A stretch of DNA of 36,127 nt, taken from the NCBI GenBank assembly GCA_024275515.1, contig JAJRYZ010000196.1, positions 1 to 36,127 of the forward strand, written 5' to 3'. This document shows, piece by piece, positions 6,614-14,246 of this stretch. The position numbers and the translations under genes are program-made. This stretch comes from Spirochaetota bacterium. Lineage in GTDB: Bacteria > Spirochaetota > Spirochaetia > ARS1246. The notes below the pieces were generated by a model. That model made no database searches. It had not been told where the DNA came from and was given only the letters and a program-made list of their open reading frames with translations. Position 1 is the first letter of the stretch. The number at the start of each line of letters is the position of its first letter.

Positions 6614-7429
6614 CTATCCGATCAGCCGCTCCAGTATTCGCTTCGCGGCCAGAATGTCATTCCATGTGCGGTCTCCACCGGTTTCTCTTTCGATTATCAC
6701 CGGCCCGTCGAAACCGTGGTCCTTCAGTTTCCGGATCAGTGCGGGAAAATCAACCCGTCCTTCGCCCAACGCTTTCTCGACCCCGAGATTCTTTCCGTCG
6801 GTCGGGTACTCACCGTCCTTCGCGTGAACGGCGCGCACGTACCTCCCGAATACATCCATTGCATCGAGGGGATTCGCCTTGCCGTACATGAGCAGATTTG
6901 CCGGATCAAGATTGATTCCTACGTTGTGACGGCCCACGTCTTCAATCGTCCTGAGCAAGGTGACGGGTGTCTCCTGGCCCGTTTCGAAAAGAAAGTTCTG
7001 GCCGTTCTGCCCGCATCTCTCGGCGAGGCTGCGAAGGAGGTATACGAGCCCCCAGTAGTCCGGGTTGTTCGGGTTTTCCGGAATGAAGCCGACGTGGGTG
7101 ATGAACTCCGATACCCCGATTTGCCGGGCGAAATCGGACCCTGCGATCAGGCCGTCGAACCTGGCCATCCTGTACGCCTTCGGCGCCAGCCCGAGAGTCT
7201 CCGGTCCCCCGTAAAAGTTCCACTCACCGGGACCTTCCCAGCCACACCAGAAGGAAGTGATCTCCACGCCGGTTCGGGCGACCGCTTCTTTCACCTTGGC
7301 GACAAACGAGGGAGTGAATTTGCCGCGCTCCCAGCAGGAGAGTTGACAATACGAGAATCCCATCTCTGTGACTTTCGCGAACTCCGACAGCAGATCATCC
7401 TCCATGTAAACAAACACACCGAGTTTCAT
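6614..7429 (-). CDS. Sugar phosphate isomerase/epimerase (xylose-isomerase-like TIM barrel)
   Basis: 271 aa, starting MKLGVFVYMEDD. The start at 7429 is preferred over 7450 because aaaggaga lies six bases upstream. The AP-endonuclease-2/xylose-isomerase-like barrel is recognised from the metal-ligand pattern: FLFETG (E149), NLDPANLL (D175), AVHAKDG (H202) and IIERETG (E247). Such enzymes isomerise or epimerise keto-sugars or inositol derivatives with a divalent metal; the substrate cannot be deduced. It is cytoplasmic and divergent from the permease gene, with a 166-bp gap between them. It probably feeds sugar released by the cluster's glycosidases into central metabolism. Confidence 0.85.
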   Translation of the reverse strand: MKLGVFVYMEDDLLSEFAKVTEMGFSYCQLSCWERGKFTPSFVAKVKEAVARTGVEITSFWCGWEGPGEWNFYGGPETLGLAPKAYRMARFDGLIAGSDFARQIGVSEFITHVGFIPENPNNPDYWGLVYLLRSLAERCGQNGQNFLFETGQETPVTLLRTIEDVGRHNVGINLDPANLLMYGKANPLDAMDVFGRYVRAVHAKDGEYPTDGKNLGVEKALGEGRVDFPALIRKLKDHGFDGPVIIERETGGDRTWNDILAAKRILERLIG

Positions 7430-7475
7430 CCGTATATCTCCTTTTCTCATTGCCGGCCGGCCGGTAGAGGACGGC

Positions 7476-7487
7476 GACGCCGGCGTC
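7476..7487. promoter_or_regulatory. Short palindrome in the divergent epimerase/permease gap
   Basis: gacgccggcgtc is a perfect 12-bp palindrome in the gap between divergent genes, with ccggccggccgg (7453-7464) nearby. Either could be an operator. In GC-rich DNA short palindromes also occur by chance, and no good promoter hexamers are visible here. Confidence 0.2.
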
Positions 7488-7595
7488 TGCTTCGTAAAAA
7501 TAACGTGTCTGCCTCGCGAGTTCGCCGATAGTCGCCCGGAAAGTCCCTATTCCGTCAGAGATTTCCCTTTTCGTGTCTGTATCGCCGCGCATCGC

Positions 7596-8558
7596 GTGAT
7601 CTATGATTCAATCGATGGAAATGATCGAGGGTCCGGCGTCGGTGGTTCACCCGTGGGTGCGTTGACCGGCGCACTGAAAAGGGACAGGTTTCTGTACCTC
7701 CTGCTTCTTCCCGCGGTGCTGGTGACTCTGGTTTTCAGTTACCTCCCCATGCTCGGCATCGTGGCGGCCTTTCAGGACTACGATTTTCTGAAAGGCTTCT
7801 CGGGAAGCCCCTGGGTCGGGTTGAAACATTTCAGGCAGATCGTCGAGCTTCCTCTGCTGACCAAGGCGATCTGGAATACTCTCAGACTGAGCCTGTTGAA
7901 CCTCGCGGCGGGGTTTCCGGCGCCGATCCTTCTCGCCTTGATGCTGAACGAGCTCAGGGTGAGGTCTTTCAAGCGCGTGGTTCAGTCGCTCACCTACCTT
8001 CCGTATTTCCTCTCATGGATAGCCGTCGTCGGTTTCGCCTATACGATGCTCTCGACATACGGACCCCTCAACGACATACGGGCGTTGTTGCTGGGAGAGA
8101 AGGCGGGGAGAATCATGTTTCTCGCGGAACAGAGGCTCTTCGTCGCGAACCTTGTCGTGCTGACTCTGTGGAAGAGCGTCGGGTGGGGATCCATCATCTA
8201 TCTTGCGGCGCTGGCGTCGGTCGATGTTCAGTTGTATGAAGCCGCCTACATCGACGGCGCCGGGCGGCTCAAACAGATCATTCATGTGACCCTCCCCAGT
8301 ATCATGCCTACCGCGATGATCCTGCTCATTTTCAGCCTGGGAGGACTCATGGCGAGTAATTTCGAACTGGTTTACGGCATGCAGAACCCCTACATCGATT
8401 TCGAAGTCGTTTCTACGGTGGTCTACAAGTACGGCATCCAAAAGGGGAACTACTCGATGGCGGCGGCGGTCGGGTTCAGCGAGAGCGCGGTCGCGTTCTC
8501 ACTCACCGCCGTGGCCAACTCGCTTTCGAAACGAGTGAGCGGAGTGTCGTTATGGTAG
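7596..8558 (+). CDS. ABC sugar transporter permease (LplB/YtcQ-partner type)
   Basis: 320 aa, a binding-protein-dependent permease with about six membrane segments, the first near residues 33-55 (LYLLLLPAVLVTLVFSYLPMLG). The cytoplasmic EAA loop that contacts the ATPase reads EAAYIDGAGRLKQIIHVTLP (about 215-234). The start is uncertain: GTG 7596 gives the full open frame, GTG 7653 is an alternative, and neither has a strong ribosome-binding site. It overlaps the next permease by seven bases, so the two are translationally coupled. Like most transporters of this subfamily the locus has no ATPase gene; a shared MsmK/UgpC-type ATPase elsewhere would energise it. Confidence 0.9.
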   Translation: MIYDSIDGNDRGSGVGGSPVGALTGALKRDRFLYLLLLPAVLVTLVFSYLPMLGIVAAFQDYDFLKGFSGSPWVGLKHFRQIVELPLLTKAIWNTLRLSLLNLAAGFPAPILLALMLNELRVRSFKRVVQSLTYLPYFLSWIAVVGFAYTMLSTYGPLNDIRALLLGEKAGRIMFLAEQRLFVANLVVLTLWKSVGWGSIIYLAALASVDVQLYEAAYIDGAGRLKQIIHVTLPSIMPTAMILLIFSLGGLMASNFELVYGMQNPYIDFEVVSTVVYKYGIQKGNYSMAAAVGFSESAVAFSLTAVANSLSKRVSGVSLW

Positions 8559-9466
8559 GATCCGCAGTCGAGAAGTACAGAAGCAGGTCCTACGCCGTTT
8601 TCAACGTCGTCAACATATCGCTGTTGAGCCTTCTGGCGGTCGTCATGCTGTTTCCCTATCTGAATGTCCTGGCCAAAGCGTTCAACGACGGAGAGGACGT
8701 GATGCGCGGCGGAATCACCGTGTATCCGAGGATGCCCACCTTAAGCAATTTCAAAACGATCCTGAGCAACAGCGGTGTACAGAGATCTTTCCTGATATCC
8801 CTGCTGCGAGTCGTGGTAGGCACGAGCTTCGGCCTGACGATTCAGTACTTTGCAGCATATGCTCTCTCCAGCAAGAGGCTGGCGGGAAGAAGCGCAATCA
8901 TCATCTTCCTGCTCATACCTCTGTATTTCAACGGCGGTCTCATACCGACGTACCTGCTGTATGCCAGAATAGGATTGCTCAACAACTTTCTTGTTTACGT
9001 ACTCCCCACGGCGTTCAACCTCTACAACGTCGTGATCATTCGAGCATACCTGTACAGCATACCCGTGGAATTGAAGGAGTCGGCGAAGTTGGACGGAGCG
9101 GGGGATCTGCGGGTGCTGTTCAAAATAGTCGCGCCCCTGTCAAAGCCGGTCATCGCCACCATGGTGCTGTGGATTGCGGTGTATCACTGGAACGATTGGG
9201 TGACGACGCTCTATTTCGTGACCAATCGAGCGCTCTTTCCGCTGCAATACATATTGATGCAAATGCTGAAAGAGGCGGAAAGAATCCAGAAGCTGATAGA
9301 GGAGTCCATCAGGTTGGGCGTCGGGACGGTCAGGATGAAACGGCCGACGACTGAATCCCTTCAAGCGGCCCAGACCGTGATAACCATTTTCCCCATCGTG
9401 TTATTGTACCCGATTCTGCAAAGGCACTTCATTCACGGGGTGATCCTGGGAGCGATCAAGGACTAG
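8552..9466 (+). CDS. ABC sugar transporter permease (LplC/YtcP type)
   Basis: 304 aa, the second permease of the pair. Hydrophobic segments begin at about residue 20 (ISLLSLLAVVMLFPYLNVLA). The family signature FLLIPLYFNGGLIPTYLL sits mid-protein, the EAA-type loop is LKESAKLDGAGDLRVLFKIV, and the tail ILQRHFIHGVILGAIKD is typical of this subfamily. It starts inside the 3' end of the preceding gene. The solute-binding protein follows after a 109-bp gap holding a perfect palindrome. Confidence 0.92.
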   Translation: MVGSAVEKYRSRSYAVFNVVNISLLSLLAVVMLFPYLNVLAKAFNDGEDVMRGGITVYPRMPTLSNFKTILSNSGVQRSFLISLLRVVVGTSFGLTIQYFAAYALSSKRLAGRSAIIIFLLIPLYFNGGLIPTYLLYARIGLLNNFLVYVLPTAFNLYNVVIIRAYLYSIPVELKESAKLDGAGDLRVLFKIVAPLSKPVIATMVLWIAVYHWNDWVTTLYFVTNRALFPLQYILMQMLKEAERIQKLIEESIRLGVGTVRMKRPTTESLQAAQTVITIFPIVLLYPILQRHFIHGVILGAIKD

Positions 9467-9515
9467 GCGAGCGGGAATGGAAGTGGTGGACCGGTTTGAT
9501 TGATTGTGGAACTTT

Positions 9516-9541
9516 CACGGGTGCGGCGCGCCGCACCCGTG
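9516..9541. other. Perfect 26-bp palindrome between permease and solute-binding genes
   Basis: The half sequence cacgggtgcggcg (9516-9528) is followed directly by its exact reverse complement. In RNA this forms a long GC-rich hairpin with essentially no loop beyond the minimum needed to turn. It lies 49 bp downstream of the permease stop and 34 bp before the solute-binding start. No T-run follows. It could protect or process the transcript so that the binding protein is made in excess. Confidence 0.6.
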
Positions 9542-9575
9542 TGGGTCGGAATACACTATGCGGAGGTGGTTTATC

Positions 9576-11537
9576 ATGAGCAGGAATCGTCGCGGAACAA
9601 TACTGGTCCTTTGGGTGTTGGTTATGTCTGTGGTGATGCTCGCCGGATGCCGGGAAAACAGCGCAGGCGGCAAGGGCCCCGGAGGTTCGGTTGCGCAGCG
9701 GAAGACGGCCGGGGAAAAGGGCTACTGGGATCTTCTGGAGAAGGTGTCGGATTCGTCCGAATTGCCGGATTGGCAGGGAAAGCAGATCAAGCTCACGATG
9801 TGGTACGCACACGGCCAAGGCGTACCGGAAAAACCGAGGGCCGAACAGGACGTCGTATGGCCGGAGATCGCCAGAATAACGGGCGTAACGATCGATGGAG
9901 AGAAATCGTACGATAACAACGGTCAGGATTTCAAAGTCAAGCTTGGGCTTTTGGCCGCCGGGAAGGACTGGCCGGACATAGTCGTGCTTCCCGACACGAA
10001 GGAGTTGGTCGACGCGGAGCTGGTGTACGACCTGACCGAATTGCTGCCGAAGTACGCGCCGAATCTTCTGCGAAGAATCAACAAGACATACTTCGACCAA
10101 CTCGCGAGCAATTCGGCCGTGCACGGTGGCCGGCCGGGGAATATCTATACGTTCCCGTCACAGATCGACCCTTTCATACTCCCCGAGATGGACGCGTCGA
10201 TCGACATGACGAGATTCAGCCGAATAGCGCCGCCGCAGTCTCCCCACGTCTACGGGTTTATCTGGGTAAGGGATGACATCCTGAGAAAGGTGTACCCGGA
10301 GGCGATGACGCTGAGAGAGATCGAAGACCACTATATGCAGTACGGACGGTTCGACGAAGAGGAGATATTCGATGTCCCGATAGACAGCATGGAAGAGTTT
10401 GCCGCCTTCTTGAGAAAGATCAAAAAAGTTATCGAGGATGAAGACATCAAGGAAGGCAACATACCCGTTCGGGTTACCTACGCTACCTCCGGTTCCGGAG
10501 ACAATTGGGGATTGCTGACCTGTCTCAACGGAAGGCTTCAGGGTAGCAGCGTGTTTACCACGTATTACACCTACTTCGACAAAGAGACCGGGAGAATCGA
10601 ATATGCCTTCAATCAGGACTGGTTCAAGGAGAGCTTGAGGCTGTATTCCCGGCTCGTGGACGAAGACGTGATGTCCAAGGACTCGCTCGTGGAAAATGCC
10701 GCGACGTTCACGCAAAACCTCAACAACGGTCTCTACGCGGTCACCTATGCCTGGCAGAAGCCCGATGCAGCCACGCTCAGGAGCGCGGGGAAGCCGTACG
10801 AGTACAGGAAGGTGTTCCCGAGGATACCCATCAGAACGGACAAGTTCCTGGTGCCGGCGGGACCGGCGGCACCGGGCTACACCGTTGCCATTTTCAAGGA
10901 CAGCGTCGATGAGGAGGATCTGCCGCAGATCCTCAGGTGGCTCGATTTCATGGTTTCCGAGGTCGGCGAGAAACTGATCTACTGGGGGCCGAAAACCGCC
11001 GGGCTCTGGGAGGAAAAGGAAGGCGGAAGGGTGTACACAAGTTCGGCTCTCGAGGACAACATGGTCTACGGCGAGGCGAACGGAGAAGCCAGGAAGTACG
11101 GTTTGTACAATTCCTGGACCCAGGTGGCGAAGAGACCCTGGCCGTACTACCCCGTTTTCGCCGCGGGCGGGAGCCGGCTCCATCCGCGGTATACCTACCC
11201 GGACATCAAGAGGAACCGCTCCGAGGTCGATACGTTCTTCAGCGAGGCTCAGGTCGCGGGATGGGATCTCGAATCCATGAAAGTACCGCTCGCCAAGTCA
11301 ACGGAGTTCTGGCACTACGTCTCGGATGTCGAGGGTATCGAGAAATGGAACAACGCGAGGTCGGTCTATGAAGAGGCGCTCATGAAAGTCCTCACGGCAA
11401 AGAACGATGAGATGTTCGAAAAGCTGTACGACGAGATGGTTGTCGCCGCCCGGAGGGTCGGCGCGAACGACGAGACTCTCGATGAGGTGAACAAGGTGTT
11501 CAAGGAAGCCAACAAGGACTATCAGTACCTTCAATAG
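9576..11537 (+). CDS. Lipoprotein solute-binding protein for oligosaccharides (family 1, LplA-like)
   Basis: 653 aa from ATG 9576, placed by ggaggtgg (9562-9569). A signal sequence with lipobox LAGC (Cys25) predicts membrane anchoring. The rest resembles the large LplA/YtcQ-type extracellular binding proteins of CUT1-like transporters (KLTMWYAHGQG near the N-terminus, KDWPDIVVLPDTKELVDAEL in the first lobe). At ~650 residues it is larger than classical maltose-type binding proteins, typical of the subfamily that works with YesM/YesN regulators and takes oligosaccharides. It follows its two permeases, the reverse of the usual order, and precedes three glycosidase genes. Confidence 0.9.
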   Translation: MSRNRRGTILVLWVLVMSVVMLAGCRENSAGGKGPGGSVAQRKTAGEKGYWDLLEKVSDSSELPDWQGKQIKLTMWYAHGQGVPEKPRAEQDVVWPEIARITGVTIDGEKSYDNNGQDFKVKLGLLAAGKDWPDIVVLPDTKELVDAELVYDLTELLPKYAPNLLRRINKTYFDQLASNSAVHGGRPGNIYTFPSQIDPFILPEMDASIDMTRFSRIAPPQSPHVYGFIWVRDDILRKVYPEAMTLREIEDHYMQYGRFDEEEIFDVPIDSMEEFAAFLRKIKKVIEDEDIKEGNIPVRVTYATSGSGDNWGLLTCLNGRLQGSSVFTTYYTYFDKETGRIEYAFNQDWFKESLRLYSRLVDEDVMSKDSLVENAATFTQNLNNGLYAVTYAWQKPDAATLRSAGKPYEYRKVFPRIPIRTDKFLVPAGPAAPGYTVAIFKDSVDEEDLPQILRWLDFMVSEVGEKLIYWGPKTAGLWEEKEGGRVYTSSALEDNMVYGEANGEARKYGLYNSWTQVAKRPWPYYPVFAAGGSRLHPRYTYPDIKRNRSEVDTFFSEAQVAGWDLESMKVPLAKSTEFWHYVSDVEGIEKWNNARSVYEEALMKVLTAKNDEMFEKLYDEMVVAARRVGANDETLDEVNKVFKEANKDYQYLQ

Positions 11538-11548
11538 TAGAACGTGGA

Positions 11549-11574
11549 CGGGAGCCGGAACATAGCGGCTCCCG
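11549..11574 (+). terminator. Stem-loop after the solute-binding gene (possible attenuating hairpin)
   Basis: cgggagccg (11549-11557) pairs with cggctcccg (11566-11574) around an 8-base loop, 12 bases after the stop. No T-run follows, so it is at best a weak or factor-dependent terminator, or an mRNA-stabilising structure. A second stem (11607-11614 with 11621-11628) follows. Confidence 0.4.
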
Positions 11575-11606
11575 CCGGGCAAACGCTGCTCAGCTTGCGC
11601 GGTCAA

Positions 11607-11628
11607 GCCGCCCGACCCTCCGGGCGGC
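11607..11628 (+). other. Second GC-rich stem-loop before the Fn3-glycosidase gene
   Basis: gccgcccg pairs with cgggcggc around a 6-base loop. Together with the stem at 11549-11574 it makes a structured 120-bp spacer between the binding-protein gene and the first catabolic gene, suited to lowering expression of the downstream genes. Confidence 0.35.
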
Positions 11629-11659
11629 GGCCGCGCACGCTGTCGGGTTGGGGGAGAGG

Positions 11660-14218
11660 ATGAGCGTGCGAAGAACGCAGGATCGGGCTGAAGTAAGAGA
11701 GCCCCGTCCGCCGAGCGGATTGATCGCGGATCCGGGAGACAACCGAGTTTATCTGGAGTGGAACCGAAGCATCGACACATGCGCGGCGGGGTATCACGTC
11801 TACAGGTCCGAAGGCGGCGGACTCGAAAGGCTCACCGACATCCCTCTGCGGAAGCCGGAGTACGTGGAATCGTCCGCGCGCAACGGCAGGACATACCGGT
11901 ACGCGGTGACGGTTGTCGACGACGAGGGTCGGGAAAGCGAGCTCTCCAACGATGCGGAAAGCCGACCGAGAAAAACCGAGGCGCCCGTGGTCGAGGAGGG
12001 GCCCCTGCTCCTGCGGATGCCGGGCCAGGCGCCTGTCGCTATCGAAAGCGCGATAGCGGTGAGGTTCGGAAACGGGCACGGAATAGTTTACGATGCTCTG
12101 CGGATGAGGGTAAGGGACTGGACGAACGACGGGGGGAAGCATCTGATCTATCCCGGTGTGTACGGGAACGCGCTCGATATAACATCCATGGACAACTGGG
12201 GGTTCCCCGACGCCCGGGACGCCACGGACACTCGGCCGTTCTCGCCTGCGCCGTTGACGCATGAGTGCTGGGAGCTTTCTCCGAGGATGTACGCCAAGGC
12301 GGACAGAGGGCTTATCGAGCTGATCGGATATCAAAGCGTCGACGACAGAATCACGTTCCATTACACCATTCCCCTCAAGTTTGGAGAGGCGGAAAGCTTT
12401 ACAAGAGTACAGGTGTGGGAGACGTGGTTTCCCGTGGAGCGCGACATGTTCGGCACGAAATTCACGGGCCTGAACAGGCGTCTCGAACTGGAACTGCCTT
12501 CGTATTTCAATCATGGATATTCGGTCTGTCTGAACGACGGATTCGGGATCAACGGTTCGTGCGAAGGCGCAACAACCTACGATCTGCAGTGGGCGACGCC
12601 GTTCCTGGACGAGGTTCACTGGACGAGCACGGAGGACATCGTGGCTCATGCGGGGTGCTCCAAGGTGATCACTTCACAGCGTGGGCGGTTCAAGCCTAGG
12701 AACACGGGGATGTTTCATCCGACTCCCTTCGCCTTGCAGGTCCACCCTTACCTCTTCATCAACTTCGAAGCGGGTACCTACCTCATCGCGGCGAGAAGGT
12801 ACTACAACTGCATCAACTACCTGCAGTCGAACTATGTGGCACGCGGAAAGGACGGGATCTGGCCGAACCTGATGGTCGATTGTTCCGTTGCCGGCGAGAG
12901 ATACTCGGTGGAGACGTTCGAGTATCTTTTCTGCGACGACACGACGCTCCGGCCGCCGCAGCTGTACGTAGACGCCTCCATGTACTTCAGACGGAGGCTG
13001 GCGCATTTGTACCAGCTGAATCCGTACCTTACCGCATTCGACTATGACATGGAGCAACTTCACCTCCCTCGTGGAGATCGGGCGCCGTACGAAAACCTGG
13101 CCGAGTTCGTGGAATGGGGTCGGAAAAGAGCGCACCTGTCGCAAGAGGCGGGAATGGATCTGGTGTCCGAGTGCTATCAACTCTGGTTCACCTCTCCGTA
13201 TCTTGTCGAGGAAGAGATCTTTGGTAATCGCGATCATCCGGTCAACAGGGCAATCGCGCGGTACGCACACGAGTTCAGGAAAAGAGAGATTTCCTTCGCC
13301 ACCTGGGTGAGGCCTGAGTTCATCAAGACCTCGACGCCCAACGCCCTGAGTACCAGGTTCACCCTTCGATACGATGGTTACGAGAGTCAGCTGGCGCCGC
13401 CGGCCATGGAGCGAATCGAGAAAAGAGGACTACCCAGGGTTCGAGAGCATCCGGAATGGCTGCGTACCGGCAGGGACGGGCGACTGCCCAACATTCACAT
13501 GCACACCGCGTACAGGTGGACCCCCGTCTCGCTGAAAGGAAGCTGGTACGAGGAGGTGCTGCTTCCCACTCTCCGGACCATGAAGGATCTCGGGGTGAAT
13601 GTGCTGTTCCAGGACGGCGGGTTCTCCGCCATGTCGGGAGTCGATTACACCGGCGGCAGGGCCGAGGCGGTGATGCCCTACTACTGGAGATGGTTTCAGG
13701 ATGCGGCCAGGCTCGGGTTATCGGTTCATGGGGAGCTTCCCATGGGCTGGGGGAACAATTCGTTGCCGACGCCGACGGAGGCCGACGTGAAGGATACGTG
13801 GGCGCTGGTACACTCGTCGATACGCTTGGGAGAAACCAGATGGGCGGGGCCACGACTTCGGCACATGATTCACTCTCTCTACGGCGCAGCTTTGTTGTGC
13901 CTGGACAACGAACCCCAACACGGGGAGGTCGCGAGGTTCTGTCAGGAGTTCGTGCGCAGGAACGGGCATCCCGACCGGGTCGTTCTTGAAGGCTTAAGGT
14001 GGGCCTATCTGGATGCGAGCGGCAGGAGATCGGCGGTTCGGGGGTGGATCTGGGACGACGTATACTGGGAATACCGTGATGGGAGGAGAGTCAAGTATCC
14101 TTCCTACCCGGAGGCGATTCCGACACTGTCTGAGTCCGCAGACGGGTCCGCGGCGCCCCTGGAGGACGGCGCCGTCTCGGCGCCCCGGGAGCGGGGAAAT
14201 ACTCTGCCCGCGGGATAA
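11660..14218 (+). CDS. Unclassified glycoside-hydrolase-like protein with N-terminal fibronectin III domain
   Basis: 852 aa from ATG 11660 (gggggagagg directly upstream; TTG 11648 is a weaker alternative). Residues ~15-105 form a fibronectin type III domain (PPSGLIADPGDNRVYLEWN...YHVYRSEGG...YRYAVTVVDDEGRESELS). A beta-rich middle (~120-420) leads to a probable TIM barrel, with acidic candidate residues in FDYDMEQLHL (D461-E465), SECYQLWF, ATWVRPEFIK, LFQDGGFS (D652) and VHGELPMGWGN. I cannot place it in a named GH family; the architecture recalls clan GH-D or GH31-like enzymes. No signal peptide, so it is cytoplasmic despite the Fn3 domain. Position between the transporter and GH31/GH38 genes supports a role in breaking down the imported glycan. 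Confidence 0.7.
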   Translation: MSVRRTQDRAEVREPRPPSGLIADPGDNRVYLEWNRSIDTCAAGYHVYRSEGGGLERLTDIPLRKPEYVESSARNGRTYRYAVTVVDDEGRESELSNDAESRPRKTEAPVVEEGPLLLRMPGQAPVAIESAIAVRFGNGHGIVYDALRMRVRDWTNDGGKHLIYPGVYGNALDITSMDNWGFPDARDATDTRPFSPAPLTHECWELSPRMYAKADRGLIELIGYQSVDDRITFHYTIPLKFGEAESFTRVQVWETWFPVERDMFGTKFTGLNRRLELELPSYFNHGYSVCLNDGFGINGSCEGATTYDLQWATPFLDEVHWTSTEDIVAHAGCSKVITSQRGRFKPRNTGMFHPTPFALQVHPYLFINFEAGTYLIAARRYYNCINYLQSNYVARGKDGIWPNLMVDCSVAGERYSVETFEYLFCDDTTLRPPQLYVDASMYFRRRLAHLYQLNPYLTAFDYDMEQLHLPRGDRAPYENLAEFVEWGRKRAHLSQEAGMDLVSECYQLWFTSPYLVEEEIFGNRDHPVNRAIARYAHEFRKREISFATWVRPEFIKTSTPNALSTRFTLRYDGYESQLAPPAMERIEKRGLPRVREHPEWLRTGRDGRLPNIHMHTAYRWTPVSLKGSWYEEVLLPTLRTMKDLGVNVLFQDGGFSAMSGVDYTGGRAEAVMPYYWRWFQDAARLGLSVHGELPMGWGNNSLPTPTEADVKDTWALVHSSIRLGETRWAGPRLRHMIHSLYGAALLCLDNEPQHGEVARFCQEFVRRNGHPDRVVLEGLRWAYLDASGRRSAVRGWIWDDVYWEYRDGRRVKYPSYPEAIPTLSESADGSAAPLEDGAVSAPRERGNTLPAG

Positions 14219-14246
14219 CGAGCCGTTTCGGATAGGAGATCGTGAA

